Source: Sacculina carcini (taxonomy: Eukaryota; Arthropoda; Thecostraca; Sacculinidae). Taken from it: a DNA stretch of 64,000 nucleotides. Shown piece after piece: positions 21,292-32,570 of the stretch. A program made the position numbers and the translations under genes. The DNA lies in NCBI GenBank assembly GCA_916048095.2, contig OU696579.1:1861501-1925500 (forward strand), written 5' to 3'. The notes under the pieces were generated by a model that saw only the letters and a list, made by a program, of their open reading frames with translations, searched no databases and was not told the origin of the DNA. Position 1 is the first letter of the stretch. The number at the start of each line of letters is the position of its first letter.

Positions 21292-21825
21292 CGCAATCTC
21301 AAGTTGTGAAGACAGGACGAGGAGATGAATGGTGGCAGCGGCTATTATTGCCATCACTACTGTCAACGTCCGTGTATTTGCGTCACCTGATTGGTTCTGC
21401 ATCTGACCAACGACACATCAGGACTTTCTTCTAATTAATATGTCGCAATCTCAAGTTGTGAAGACAGGACGAGGAGATGAATGGTGGCAGCGGCTATTAT
21501 TGCCATCACTACTGTCAACGTCCGTGTATTTGCGTCACCTGATTGGTTCTGCATCTGACCAACGACACATCAGGACTATGTTCCAAATACTTTGCCGCAA
21601 TCTCAAGTTGAGAAGACAGAACGAGGGGATGAATGGTGGCAGCGGTTTAACTTGCCATCACTACTGTCAACGTCCGTGTATTTGCGTCACCTGATTGGTT
21701 CTTCATCTGACCAACGACACATCAGGACTTTCTTCTAATTAATATGCCGCAATCTCAAGTTGTGAAGACAGGACGAGGAGATGAATGGTGGCAGCCGCTT
21801 AACTTGCCATCACTAATGTAATGGA
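21292..21825. repeat. 152-bp tandem repeat, 3.5 copies (unit 1)
   Basis: Copies begin at 21292, 21444, 21596 and 21748, an exact 152-bp period; the last is cut at about 21825. Each begins CGCAATCTCAAGTTG and contains CACCTGATTGGTTC, an inverted CCAAT box. It lies about 115 bp after the kinesin stop codon. Short open frames across it are not conserved genes. Confidence 0.92.
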
Positions 21826-22130
21826 TCGTGTTATTGGGGCAAATATACGGTCCTAAAGCCAAATGGCCCTATCTAGTGTGACAGCGTCTCTAGGAATTGT
21901 CCGCTGGCCCGTTTCACATAGCAGATATATAGAGACCGCACTTCACAGCACATGGTGGTTGTGTGATGTTCTACAAAGTTTCAGCGACGCTGGACCAGCA
22001 GTGTTTGCGTCCTGTTGGGAAGAATCGGCAGGCAACAATGCAAAGGACGCGAGGCTCTTGGAAAACAGCCGGGCACATGAGCTGCGTCAAGACTGATGAG
22101 CGGTTCGTTGAACGGCCGGCATAACGACGG

Positions 22131-22262
22131 CTTGTCCTAAGCCGGATATTGAGGCTGTTTTAACGGCCCATGTTCCCCTTGTTTGACGGTCAAGGGGAGT
22201 GGGTGCACTCTTGATAGTGCACGGGTGGTGGTGGGACCAATGTCCAAAACATTTGGACATTG
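22131..22262. other. Cluster of perfect hairpins (unit 1)
   Basis: Consecutive stems: CGGCTT/AAGCCG (22132-22148); CCCCTTG/CAAGGGG (22175-22197); GTGCACT/AGTGCAC (22203-22222); and the 11-bp CAATGTCCAAA/TTTGGACATTG with a 3-base loop (22238-22262). The last three stems are unchanged in units 2 and 3, where one base differs in the loop of the last. May be a structured part of the kinesin 3' UTR or a separate RNA; undetermined. Confidence 0.6.
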
Positions 22263-22629
22263 ATGATTCGCAGTTCATCGTTCGCAGTCCGTGGCTTCAT
22301 CAGCGACGATCGGTGAACTGTTGAATGGTGTTAGAACAGCACTGCAGAAACTGAGCAGCAAATTACAACTACGCGAATGTTACAGAACGTAGTTGTACAA
22401 GAAGAAGACAAGCTGGAAAGCAAGAGAACAACTGCGGACAAATTGCTGGTTAGGACAGAAATGAAATTCTGTGCTGAAGCTTGGCTAACAGAATCTGCAG
22501 TACAGCAGAGAAGAATGTCCCATAAGCAAGACACAAGATCAACTCTATCTCGGACACGTGTATGGAAGAGTACTGGCGACAATCTGAGAAAAAAAACAAC
22601 GCCTGGATACTGGAATTGTCACTGTCTCT

Positions 22630-22990
22630 CACTCACTGGCATCATCGTTGGTGGCCATCACACTGTCCATCCTGCCAGCCTCTCTAGACCACTCTCAAAC
22701 TCTCTCTCTCAATCAGCAATTAATCAATTGCTCATTTGAAAATGTGCACAGATCAGCCTCTTATTACCGTGGTAAACGAATCATGGCGTAACCATGGTAA
22801 ACTGCGATTGTGGTTAAAGTGGCATTGGTAACGTGCCTGTGGTTATTCGAAACTCTAAACGCCTCTTGATAACGCACTGTCTAACATACATTACAGATAG
22901 TAATCACTTGGTTAACTCTTATCTACGGAACTAAAAAGTTAATACAATCATAAACAAACTTCTATTAATGGATCAGCATAAAAAATCACC
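22630..22990 (-). pseudogene. LCMT1 promoter plus first codons, duplicated fragment (unit 1)
   Basis: On the minus strand this repeats LCMT1 from codon 13 back through the ATG (22668-22670) and about 320 bases of upstream flank. Similarity to 8829-9104 and 9304-9373 is high. Homology stops after GATGCCAGTGAGTG, where LCMT1 has GATGCCAGCGAGTG. An overlapping plus-strand frame (22377-22739, 120 codons) has lost its start in unit 2 and is not considered a gene. Confidence 0.8.
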
Positions 22991-23073
22991 CGTGTTTTAA
23001 GTATTATCTAACATTTCCAAATAACAACTAATGTTATTTGTTTAGTATTATCTTGTGCGGGTTACGGCGCGAT

Positions 23074-23330
23074 TGTAGCCAGTGACCCCGCTCGTCGTAT
23101 ATTTATATGGATATATGGCAGCGGCCAGTGTGTTGGCTATCCATACTGACGTCACTGCGTGTATGAGTGTGTGTGTGATATTGCTTATGGGACATTCTTC
23201 GCAGGTGCATGTGCGTGTGTGTGAGTGTCACTGGACACAAGTTGCGTTGTACGTTCGTTCACCCTTCACTGTGTAATACATTCATTCGCTCATCAACCAC
23301 GCCAGTGTTTGCATACGCCGTGCTGCTACA
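23074..23330 (+). promoter_or_regulatory. Element B 5' LTR
   Basis: 257 bp with canonical inverted ends TGTAGC and GCTACA, directly preceding the primer site. The TATATTTATATGG segment near 23097 is AT-rich, but no clean TATA box placement is claimed. The primer site TGGTGACCCCGAC follows at 23333. Confidence 0.8.
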
Positions 23331-23332
23331 AG

Positions 23333-23347
23333 TGGTGACCCCGACTT
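23333..23347 (+). other. Element B primer-binding site
   Basis: TGGTGACCCCGACTT, two bases after the LTR, matching the tRNA-Trp complement over the first 13 bases. Confidence 0.75.
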
Positions 23348-23404
23348 TCTTCGAACGAATTTTTCAGTGATCCAAACGAGATTAACTTCTTGTCAACAGC
23401 CAAC

Positions 23405-24217
23405 ATGCCGGATGAAAAAGCCGATGTTTTTTGCGCTCCAGTTCGCGTTGAATTGCCAGCTTTTGATGAGATCGACATTGACACATGGCTGTTAATGTGC
23501 GACAATCTGCTGGAAGACGGAGGCATTTCTACGCAGACAACAAAGTTCCGCAAATTGCTCGCGAAACTGCCACCGTCTCAATTCCGACTTGTAAAAGACA
23601 TTGTGTCTCAGTCGCCTCTTGCTTCAGACTGCTACGATCTTCTGCGGCGCAGATTGAGGAGCAGACTACAGCTCACCTCTGCGGAGCGCTTCAGACGATT
23701 CCAGAGCCTTCCAAGACAGCTCGGCTCAAGAAAACCATCACAGTTGTTTGAGGATATTGCCATTCTTTATCCAGACGACACGGACCATCAAATTATTCGT
23801 GAGGCTTTCCTGTGCAGAATGCCAGATAATCTGCAGTTGCTCTGCCGCGACTGGCTCAACAGTGATTGCCTCCGCGATGTCGCCCTACGCGCTGATACTT
23901 ACCATCAACCAGCTCTGCCGACCCTCCCTGTGGTAGCGCATGTGACTCCGAATGACAGCGAGATCGACGTGGATCACACAGCTAATGCGGTGAGATTTCG
24001 TAGCAGCGGACGTAAGGCAACTGTACAATCACCAGGGCCACAACGGAGGCAAAGTCCCTCGCCTTCACGGACCGGTGGTGCCGCCTGCATCATAAGTTCG
24101 GCCCCGCAGCCCGCAAGTGTCTCGGGTCCTGTACGTTCACAAGTGACTTCAAAACTTTTCCGGGAAACGAGCCGAGCAGCCGACGGTAATGGCGACGTCT
24201 GGCTGCAGCAATCGTGA
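23405..24217 (+). CDS. Element B Gag
   Basis: A 270-residue frame starting MPDEKADVFCAPVRVELPAF. It has the capsid-like LPPSQFRLVKDIV and AERFRRFQSLPRQLG segments typical of invertebrate Gypsy Gag. No zinc-knuckle cysteines are visible in the basic, serine-rich C-terminus. It overlaps the start of pol by 29 bases in a different frame, consistent with ribosomal frameshifting or reinitiation. Confidence 0.75.
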   Translation: MPDEKADVFCAPVRVELPAFDEIDIDTWLLMCDNLLEDGGISTQTTKFRKLLAKLPPSQFRLVKDIVSQSPLASDCYDLLRRRLRSRLQLTSAERFRRFQSLPRQLGSRKPSQLFEDIAILYPDDTDHQIIREAFLCRMPDNLQLLCRDWLNSDCLRDVALRADTYHQPALPTLPVVAHVTPNDSEIDVDHTANAVRFRSSGRKATVQSPGPQRRQSPSPSRTGGAACIISSAPQPASVSGPVRSQVTSKLFRETSRAADGNGDVWLQQS

Positions 24218-26875
24218 GTGCCATCTCTTGTATGTCACTGATCTCACGGGTCGAAGATATCTCGTTGACAGCGGCTCTGAAGTCTCCTTGCTACCTGCAG
24301 ACCGAGAGAACCGCTGTGTTCTACACCGACCAAGACTCCGCGCTGCCAACGGTTCCATAATACCTGTGTACGAGGTCGGACGCGACCTGGACGTGGATCT
24401 CGGCCTGGGTCGGTCATACTCGTTTAAATTTATTGTTGCAGCAGTGCCCACACCGATTCTCGGCGCAGATTTCCTACGTGAGTTCGGACGGCTGGTAGAT
24501 ATGCGCAGTCACCGGCTAACCGATAGCGCGACGTTTTTGTCAACTGTCAGTTACATACACAAACATGACAGTCATCCTCTGCTTGCACATGTTCGATCTG
24601 ATGATCAGAAGGAAGGCGACGGCAAGTTATTCTGTGACATACGCTTTTCGAGTGTGTTCAAGCAGCTGTCGACTCTCCCGTCCGGATTCCCCGCCGTCAC
24701 AATTCCAGGAGTTCAGCACCGAATAATAACTCGCGGAAATCCGGTACACGCCCGCCCACGTCGCCTCATGCCGGCAAAATTGACAGCAGCGAAGAAAGAG
24801 CTAGAATATCTGGTCAGTCAGGGTATTGTCGTGCCATCTTCATCTCCGTGGTCCAGCCCGATCCATCTAGTTGACAAAAACGGAGGAAGGTCCTACCGAA
24901 TGGTGGGGTGCTATGAGCGTCTCAACGCACTCACTGTTCCGGACCGGTACCCGGTACCTCACCTACAGACCTTTGCAGATCGGCAGTGTGGAGCAACAAT
25001 CTTCAGCACTGTCGACCTCGCACGGGCGTTCTCTCAAATTCCTGTGTACGGACCGGACCAGAAAAAGACAGCGGTCACAACCCCGTTCGGTCTGTTTGAA
25101 TACCGACGCATGCCATTTGGCTTGTCCAACGCTGCTCAGACGTTTCAGCGACTGATGGATTCAGTGCTTCGCGGTATGTCCAATGTTTACGTGTACATTG
25201 ACGACATCCTGATCTACTCACCGGATGCTGAGCAGCACCGTCGCGACCTTTACGAGCTGTTCCGCCGCCTCCAAAAAGCTGGCCTGGTCATCAAACCAGA
25301 AAAATGTGTTTTTGGTAGGTCTGAGGTGCGCTTTCTCGGCCTGAAAGTTTCCGCCGACGGCATCGAACCCCTGCCGGACAAAGTGGCCGATCTTGTCGCT
25401 GTACATCCACCAGGAAACGTTCATGAGTGTAAACGCTATTTGGGTATGATCAATCATTTTCATCGATTTATCCCAGGCCTTGCAGCGCTGGTACAGCCAC
25501 TCCATGACGTGTGCAGTTCCGGTCAGCGCACCTTTCACTGGACGGAGGCTCAAAACTCTGCTTTTGAGGCGAGAAAACGGGCGCTAGCCCACGCATCTCG
25601 TCTAGCGTTTCCTTGGAACGATGCCCCGACCAGAGTGGTGGCCGATGCGTCTGATACAGCTGTGGGAGCGGTGATATTGCAGAAGTAACGTGGAGTGTGG
25701 GTTCCTCTAGCATACCACTCACGGAAGCTTCAGGGTGCCCAGCTTCGCTGGTGTACAGGCGACAAAGAACTCCATGCGCTCTTTAGTGTCATAAAACGTT
25801 TTCGCCACTTGCTAGAAGGCCGCCCAGGACTCCAACTGTGGACTGACCACAAGCCGCTCACATACGCCTTCACCAGTTCATCCGAACGTTCGCCGCGCGT
25901 ACAGAGACAGCTTGCGTTCATTAGTGAATTTTCGACCGACATACGTCACATCAACGGACTCGACAATGTGGTTTCCGACTGTCTGAGTCGGCCACCGACG
26001 CCCGTCTACAGAGAATCTACGCACCATTCGTCCGTCGTGTACACGGAAGCGCAGCAGAATATGGATTCGTCGCGTTTGGCGAAAGCACAGCAGACCTGTG
26101 AAGAAGTGGCGTCTCTGGCAGCATCTCCGTCGCTCAACATCGTGAGACGTAGCGTTGACGGTGATTCGACGGGCCTCATCGTCGACATTTCGACCGGTGT
26201 AGATCGCCCTTTAGTACCAGTGTCCCTGCAACGTGAGGTGTACGAGCGGTTCCACAACATGCACCATCCCAGCGCCAGAGTGACACGCCGCTTGATCTCA
26301 GAAAGATTTGTGTTTTCTCGGCTCTCCTCGAAAGTTGCCACATGGGCCAAAAGCTGTTTGCATTGTCAGCAGTGCAAAGTCGCGCGGCACCAGCGTACTC
26401 CTCTTCGTCGCCCACCTCTGCCTTCCGGTCGATTTGAAAGTCTCCATGTGGACATTGTAGGCCCTCTACCCGAGGTCAGCGGATACCGGTACATATTCAC
26501 CGTGATTGATCGGTTCGCTCGCTACCCGGAGGCGGTTCCGATGGTAACAGCGACAGCACCGGAATACGCTAAAGCTTTGTTGGACTGGGTGGCCAGGTTC
26601 GGCATGTGTCTCTCTATCACGTCAGACCGAGGGCGTCAGTTTGTCTCTGACCTCTGGAAAGAGTTGTGGGCGTTACTTGGAGCACAATTAACCACGTCCT
26701 GCGCCTACATGCCCCAACAGAACGGTCTGGTTGAGCGCATGCACCGGCAACTGAAGGTATCATTGACAGCTGCGCTGCAAAATAATATCAATTGGCCATC
26801 AGCTATCCCCGTCGTACTAATGGGAATGCGTTCGTCGTACATGCCCGACATAGGAACGTCGTCTGCAGAACTCGT
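24189..26875 (+). pseudogene. Element B Pol, one stop and 3' truncation
   Basis: Protease YLVDSGSEVSLLP, RT (FSTVDLARAFSQIPVY, VYIDDILIYS), RNase H (VVADASDTAVGAV, LWTDHKPLTYAF) and integrase (CLHCQQCK zinc site, LHVDIVGPLPE, SITSDRGRQFVSD, QQNGLVERMHR) all read in one frame. It is broken by a single in-frame TAA at 25686-25688 in RNase H, and the integrase C-terminus is cut at the junction with element C. Confidence 0.85.
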
Positions 26876-27738
26876 TCTACCACCACACCAGACCTATCCC
26901 ATCGTTTGTTGTGGTTTCCTGTTTGATTTTGTACCAGCACTTGGCTCCCCGGACGCAGCTCACTGAAACGACGAGTGTGTGGGGAGAGCTTATCCACTTG
27001 CTTCGCAAATCCCACCCGAAGGGCATCTTCCTGTCGTTCCCAGTTGTCGCGCCATACGGGGTGCACAGATGAGCCAGTGAAAACCTGTGTTCTCGGTGCG
27101 ATGGGAAGGAGACCCTGTGTTGCTCTGCCAAACACAATCTGAGCGGGAGAGAGGCCTGTCTCGGGGTCCGGAGTGTTGCGATATTGTAGCAGTCCTGCTG
27201 CAACGTTCTCTTTATGCACTGCACCATTGCTCTCAGTGTGAGCCATCAACAGACGTTTCATGGACTTGACTGCGACCTCTGCCCGTCCATTGGACGACGG
27301 GTGGTATGCCGACGAGACGCGATGGTGGACGCCCCAACGGCTCAGCAGGTCGGTCGTGTCTTTGGCAGTGAATTCAGGCCCGCCGTCAGAGCTCAGCTGA
27401 CTGGGCACTCCGAACGTGGCAAAATAATTAATGAGCGCTTTGATGAGCCCTCTGGAGCCGCTGGCTGAAGATACGATGTGCGGCCATCCACTGAAGCGGT
27501 CCACAGCTACGAGATAACCGATACCTTGTGCGGTAAAGTAATCAGCTGCGATGGCTTGGAATGGACACCTGGGTGTGAGCGGGAGTATGGGTGCGGCGCG
27601 TGGCTGTGATGGTGACATCTTCCAACATTGTAAGCACATGTTTCGTGCTGTTTCTATGTCCTTGGATAGCCCTGGGCAGAAAACACTGCGCTGTGCCCGG
27701 GAAAACATACGACCGCTCCCCTGATGGGCGGAATGCAA
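26876..27738 (-). pseudogene. Element C integrase segment
   Basis: HQGSGRMFSRAQRSVFCPGL and CLQCWKM give the zinc-binding region. IAADYFTAQGIGYLVAVDRF, LSSDGGPEFTAKD and NGRAEVAVKSMKRL give the D, D and E of the catalytic core. It connects to the RNase H segment through a frameshift near 27740-27790. The C-terminus after the KRWDRSGVVVE motif is missing at the junction. Confidence 0.8.
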
Positions 27739-27790
27739 GACTCGAAGGACGTCATTGCGTAGATCAGGAGGACTCTGTCACCGAGCATGA

Positions 27791-30043
27791 TTACGTCGTC
27801 GACAATCGACAGATCGTTACGATGTTGCCAGTAGTGCTGCAGCTCTTCGTCGAGTCCGTCACGGAAGAAGGAAATCCTGCTTGAATTAAACCAGACAGTT
27901 TACGCAAATTAACGTCACCCACTGTGCTTTGTCTAGTTCGTTCCCACGTGACGGCACCTATTTTATTCACCGTGATTTTTGCAGCCGCTACTACGTCGCT
28001 TTCGATGTCACCCTCGTTTGACGCCACGGTGCTGAGAGCTGCCAGGGCTTGAATGCTTGTGATTTTTTCGGAGTCGTCTTGTTGGTCATCTCGCGAAGGA
28101 TAACGAGACGCTGCGTCTGCTGCCGGGCACTCTTTTCCTGGTACATGGGTGATGCGGAATCTCCACATGAGAGTGCGCTGCTTCAAGCGAAAGAGACAAG
28201 GATTGCTGATTTCATCGAGTGCTCGGTCTGACAGCAACTTGACCAGAGGTTTGTGGTCCGTTACTACCACGAGATCGTTGCAACCCAGCGTAAAATAGCG
28301 ACTGTCTTCGAGAGCCCAGGCGACCGCTAGCATTTCGCCTTCGACCGGAGCGTATCGGGACTCGGCGGGACGTAAAAATCTGGATCCGGCTAAGGTGATG
28401 CGCCATCCATTCGGACAGCATCCCGGCACGACAGACTCGCAAAGGCAGTGCTTTTGTCGCAGCCAATATCCTATGCCGGACTGCGACCAGTCCGGGTTGA
28501 GGCACGTCCGGCGATGTGGGTCGAATATTTCGACACCTTCTGATATGGCGTTGATGATGGCTCATTTAGAAGACTTAAATGCGCTCTCCAATTCTGGTCC
28601 CCACGTGAACTTTGTCTTGGGGCTGAGCAGTTCTTTGAACGGGGCCATTAATTTGGTGATTTTTCCGTAATATGCCACTTGGTGGACTAGCCCAAACCAA
28701 GCACGGATATCTGTGATGTTTGACGGGCGAGGGAAATTTGCAATAGCGTTGAGGTACTTTGGTAGCGGTTTTACCGCGTTGGAGGTGATGTGGAACCCTG
28801 GAAACTTGGCCTCCTTTCCACAAAATTGGAATTTGTCCGGGTTCAGAATTATACCGCTTCGTCCTACACGTTCCAGGTAGTCGATTATTCGCCACCAGTG
28901 GGTTTCCAGATCGTCATCCCATAGGATGACATCGTCAACACACTTGGTTTTACGCGGAACGTCTGATATGATTGCGTCGTACCTCTCAGTGTAAGCGTCT
29001 TGAGACGCCAGGAAACCCATCGGTGCGCGTTTGTACCTGAATCTACCCTGCTCAGTGAGAAAAGTGGTTTTGTGGCGGTCCTCTGGTCGGATTTCTATAG
29101 AATGAAAACCGTTCCACGCATCTGTGACTGTTTTGAATACGCCTGGTGGAATCGATCGCGCTTGTTTGGCCGGAGGAATTTTATGGTGTGTCTCTCTGAC
29201 GCTGTGACGGTTTAACGGCTGCAAATCGATGGTACCTCTGGGAGCGCCGTTAGATTTGGGCGTAATCACCATGCTATGTAGCCATGTGAGCGGAGTGTTT
29301 GGTGGAACTCGCTCAATTACACCTAGTGCCGAGTCCTTCTCAAGCTGTTTGGCCACTTCCTCTTGCCAATGCACCGGTGCGTTCGGAGGCCTCCTGGTGA
29401 CAAACGGTTGCGCATTTGGTGCCACTCTGATCTCCATCGGCGGTCCGTGCATGGCCGGCAGCGGCTGATGGGGACAAGTGTTGAAAGTGGATGCGGCGTA
29501 GCGTTTCAGCAGCCAAGTCTTCATGTCTTCCGTTGCATCTATTGACGGAGAAAACGGAAGTGTAGTTGGGCGTCCGGGAGGAGCTGTTCGTGTCTCGCAA
29601 CCGCACGACGCTGTTGCAGGTTTCAGAGACAGTGCGCAGGAAGCCGCAGATGTAGGACCAGCAGCCCCCACTTTTGGAAAGTCCTTCCCGATGATCCCGA
29701 GATGCACCATCGCCGAACGGCTCAAATAGAATCTGTCGGTGGAGTCCGTTACGTAGACCGCGACTGATGTGTTGACCTCCACCATTTTGGGGTCGCGACC
29801 GGTCAGTATCAGGAACACAGCTCCCAGAATGTTGATTTCGTCGCTGTTTGCGGCGACAATCCTTTTTGTAACCTTACTCAAATGAACCTTTCGTAAACCG
29901 AGCTTTTTCAGGGTTGACAGACCCATTAAACACACCTGTGCTCCGGAGTCTGCGATAGTCTTGAGAGTGGCTGTTCGCGCGGGGGGCCTGCTCAGCCTCA
30001 TTTTATCGTACATCTCCGCATCCACAGACACGCTGAGGTCCAA
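27791..30043 (-). pseudogene. Element C protease, RT and RNase H
   Basis: Protease IADSGAQVCLMG (DSG triad), RT with LTWLHSMVITPKSNG, FHSIEIRPEDRHKTTF and the catalytic CVDDVIL (VDD in place of YxDD), then RNase H with RYAPVEGEMLAVAWAL and VVTDHKPLVKLL. One in-frame TGA at 28562-28564 separates RT from RNase H; the rest is in a single frame. The VDD variant and GFHSIEI block mark a lineage different from A and B. Confidence 0.8.
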
Positions 30044-30258
30044 CGTTGGATGTCAGAGCGACTCTGCCGTGAACCACTCGACCGAGTCTGCAAATACTCG
30101 CCGGTTCGTGTTGTCCAATGTACCTCGATTACGCCTATCCACTACGTCTACGGTGTGCGTGCTCGTTTCTACCGCTGTGACGTGATGAGACAGAGCCTCG
30201 ATCGAACTATGCTCTGCGGCTGGGGCGGATTGACGTTATCTTGATTTTTCCAGCACTC

Positions 30259-31146
30259 CTAGCACGAGGAAAACTCTTTTATCTTGCCCCGGATAACACC
30301 AAACTGAGGCGTCATGCGGCCACACTGGCAACGAAACTTGCGCTTTGTCTTCGCTTGATCATCGGCGCTAGGTGTCGGCGTTATGGGTTGGTGTCGTGGA
30401 GCGGTGGATTTTTTGTAGGCGCTGGCGGCGACCCTCATGTCGTCGGGCGACAAAGCCCTGGCGGCGATTTTTTTGCCATCAATTATGGCCACGACATCGT
30501 TGAGCGGCATGTCGTCCACGTCGGTGCTGCCTAGGAGGTCTTTGAGAATTTCTTCATCTGCCAAGCCGTTCACCATCACCAGCTTGACGACATCGTCTGC
30601 GTAATTGATGTGCGTGACGCCCGCGCACCCGCTAGCGCTACATGGTCCCTGTTTCGCCCACTGACAGTCGCTCGCCATTCCTCGAAGTCTCGCCACGAAT
30701 TGTCGGACAGGTTCGCCGGCATCTTGCGTTGTGCGGAGCAGTTGGGCTCTTCTTGCGCATAACGGAACGCTCAACACAGCCAGTTTCTTCATCGACGCCA
30801 TGACCTCTGTTTCTGACTTTTCGGCGATTGAGGGGTCCTCTCTGTAGAGCGTGGCTTCCAACTCGGGCTCACAGCAAGCAATCAATTGTGCGGTGACGCT
30901 TGTGGGCGTAAGATTGATGCCATTCTTGAAGACATTCCAGCGTCGTGAGAACGCGGCCCATTCGTCTTCTCCGATCGCTCGCTGTAATACCGGACGACTG
31001 ATCCGTGGAGGTTTCTGGCGCGATCCTTCGCATTCTTCGTGTTTATTTTTCTGATGCAGTTGCATCAGAGCGACACATGTTGCGAGATCGTCCGCCCTCT
31101 TTACCTCATCGCAGCCGCTAGCTTCGCATCGGAGTGAGACAGGCAT
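30259..31146 (-). CDS. Element C Gag
   Basis: About 295 residues from the likely start MPVSLRCEASGCDEV. Contains EWAAFSRRWNVFKNG, ACCEPELEATLYRED and the tail CQCGRM. Cysteine-rich N-terminal and C-terminal motifs may bind zinc. The frame is intact and separated from pol by about 210 bases in another frame, so the gag-pol connection is broken or frameshifted. Confidence 0.7.
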   Translation of the reverse strand: MPVSLRCEASGCDEVKRADDLATCVALMQLHQKNKHEECEGSRQKPPRISRPVLQRAIGEDEWAAFSRRWNVFKNGINLTPTSVTAQLIACCEPELEATLYREDPSIAEKSETEVMASMKKLAVLSVPLCARRAQLLRTTQDAGEPVRQFVARLRGMASDCQWAKQGPCSASGCAGVTHINYADDVVKLVMVNGLADEEILKDLLGSTDVDDMPLNDVVAIIDGKKIAARALSPDDMRVAASAYKKSTAPRHQPITPTPSADDQAKTKRKFRCQCGRMTPQFGVIRGKIKEFSSC

Positions 31147-31910
31147 GATACTAGAATTCACTTGAGTTCTGAAGCTGTTAGCATGATCAAAAAGACATTC
31201 TGCAACGATTGTATTCCAAATACCACAGAATGCTAACAGCTGAAACACAATAGATAACACGTCCAATACATAAAATTGACACATTAAACTGACACAAAGT
31301 GCGACTACATCGCCTGAAGGGCGATATGGCTGCACGCGAAAGTGAAAATGAATAATCGTAATTGGTTTACATGGATATTAATTATTAGACATCGAAAATA
31401 CCTTCAGTCAATAAACGATAACACTGCATTGAATAAGCAACAATAGAGATGTCAGTGCCAATACTGACGGGACTATCGAGTACCTCGTATACACACGATT
31501 ACCCTACACAGATGTATCTTCTGGCATTTTGCTTCATGCGAACGATGCCCCAATGGGATTCATGAAGCATACGAAGTACTTTGGCACGTAGTTTCCTTGG
31601 TATAACAGTCCTAACACGTTGATTTTCATGACGAAGCATCAAAACACCTTTGTGCACTATGAAGTTTAATCTGTTCACCCAATAAGGTCGAAGTTCATCG
31701 CTGATATTTTCGCGTTCCGGCCATGACCCAGTCGACACATAACTCATGACTGATTTCAGCAACGTATCTGTCTCTATCAATTCGACAATTTCATGTATAT
31801 TAACTGGATTACCCTCCAATTCTCATGACATAACTCATGACTGATTTCAGCAACGTATCTGTCTCTATCAATTCAACAATTTCATGTATATTAACTGGAT
31901 TACCCTCCAA

Positions 31911-32570
31911 TTCTTCAAAGAAGTAGAAGCATTTCTGGGTAAAGTGAACTTTTATGGAACGTTCATCAAAAATATGTCAACCAAGGCAGAGCCGTTGAAC
32001 AATTTGCGACGAAAGCAATCATCATTTGTGTGGAATCAACGTTGTGAATCAGCATTCAAGATATTGAAAGAAGATATAATCAAAGCGACAACATTGGCTC
32101 ATTTTGATCCAACAAAAACGTCTGTTCTGGCCACGGACTCATCACCATATGGAGTTGGAGTGGCGCTCATGCAAATCGAAGATGACGGAAAAGAGTATCC
32201 GATTGCGTTTGCGTCTAAAACGCTAACAGAACATCAGAAGAACTATTCGCAACTTGACCGATAAGCACTAGCAATCAAGTATGGAATCGAAAAATTCCAA
32301 AAATATCTACGTGATCGAAAGTTTATTCTAGTGACCGACAACAAGCCTCTGATGCACATATTCAATCCTAGCAAAAATATACCTGTACTAGCGTCACAGA
32401 GACTACAAAGGTGGACTTTGGAACTAATGCCATTCCGATATGATATTCGCTACAGAAATACAGAGCTCCATGGAAATGCTGATGGACTTTCACGATTACC
32501 AATGGGTCCAGATGTAGATTTTGACGAAAAAGAGCAATTGAAAAGACATGAGACTACGCATGTCATAAAC
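31911..32570 (+). pseudogene. Element D1 RNase H segment (inverted)
   Basis: EVEAFLGKVNFYGTFIKNMS (end of RT), SVLATDSSPYGVGVALMQ, LTEHQKNYSQLDR and LVTDNKPLMHIFNP match the minus-strand D2 protein. There is a stop (TAA at 32262-32264) where D2 has a Glu in DREALAIKYG. The segment ends at CATGTCATAAAC, which in D2 lies beside the other breakpoint, proving an in-place inversion. Confidence 0.82.

Larger units (their letters stand above)
18491..23073 (+). repeat. Kinesin unit 1
   Basis: First of three direct copies of a composite segment (others begin at about 39600 and 56893). Order: 5' non-coding, solo LTR, TATA region, kinesin ORF, 152-bp tandem repeats, hairpin cluster, antisense LCMT1 5' fragment, AT-rich end. 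It is cut at 23073 by the 5' LTR of element B, so the foldback and SINE-like part found downstream of units 2 and 3 is missing. Confidence 0.85.
23074..26875 (+). mobile_element. Gypsy element B, 3'-truncated
   Basis: An LTR retrotransposon with 5' LTR, tRNA-Trp-type primer site, gag and pol. It is inserted in the AT-rich end of kinesin unit 1 and breaks off within integrase at about 26875, where element C begins in the opposite orientation. No 3' LTR was found. Confidence 0.85.
26876..31500 (-). mobile_element. Gypsy element C, decayed
   Basis: A second Gypsy lineage in reverse orientation: gag at the right, pol leftward, cut at the integrase C-terminus by the junction with B. The upstream end (31147-31500) should hold a 5' UTR and LTR, but no terminal motifs or primer site were identified. 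A 12-bp perfect inverted repeat (31173-31184 with 31230-31241) lies there. Confidence 0.75.

Noticed and set aside
21292-21825. Tandem repeats considered as a CRISPR array
   Set aside because: Monomers are 152 bp and contiguous without unique spacers, in eukaryotic DNA.
22377-22739. 120-codon plus-strand frame after kinesin copy 1, also in unit 3
   Set aside because: The start codon is lost in unit 2, the frame crosses into the antisense LCMT1 fragment, and no domain is recognisable.
18491-23073. Kinesin as a simple processed retrogene
   Set aside because: It lacks introns, but no poly-A tail or target duplication was found around the ORF, and the repeated unit extends kilobases on both sides. 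Origin stays open.
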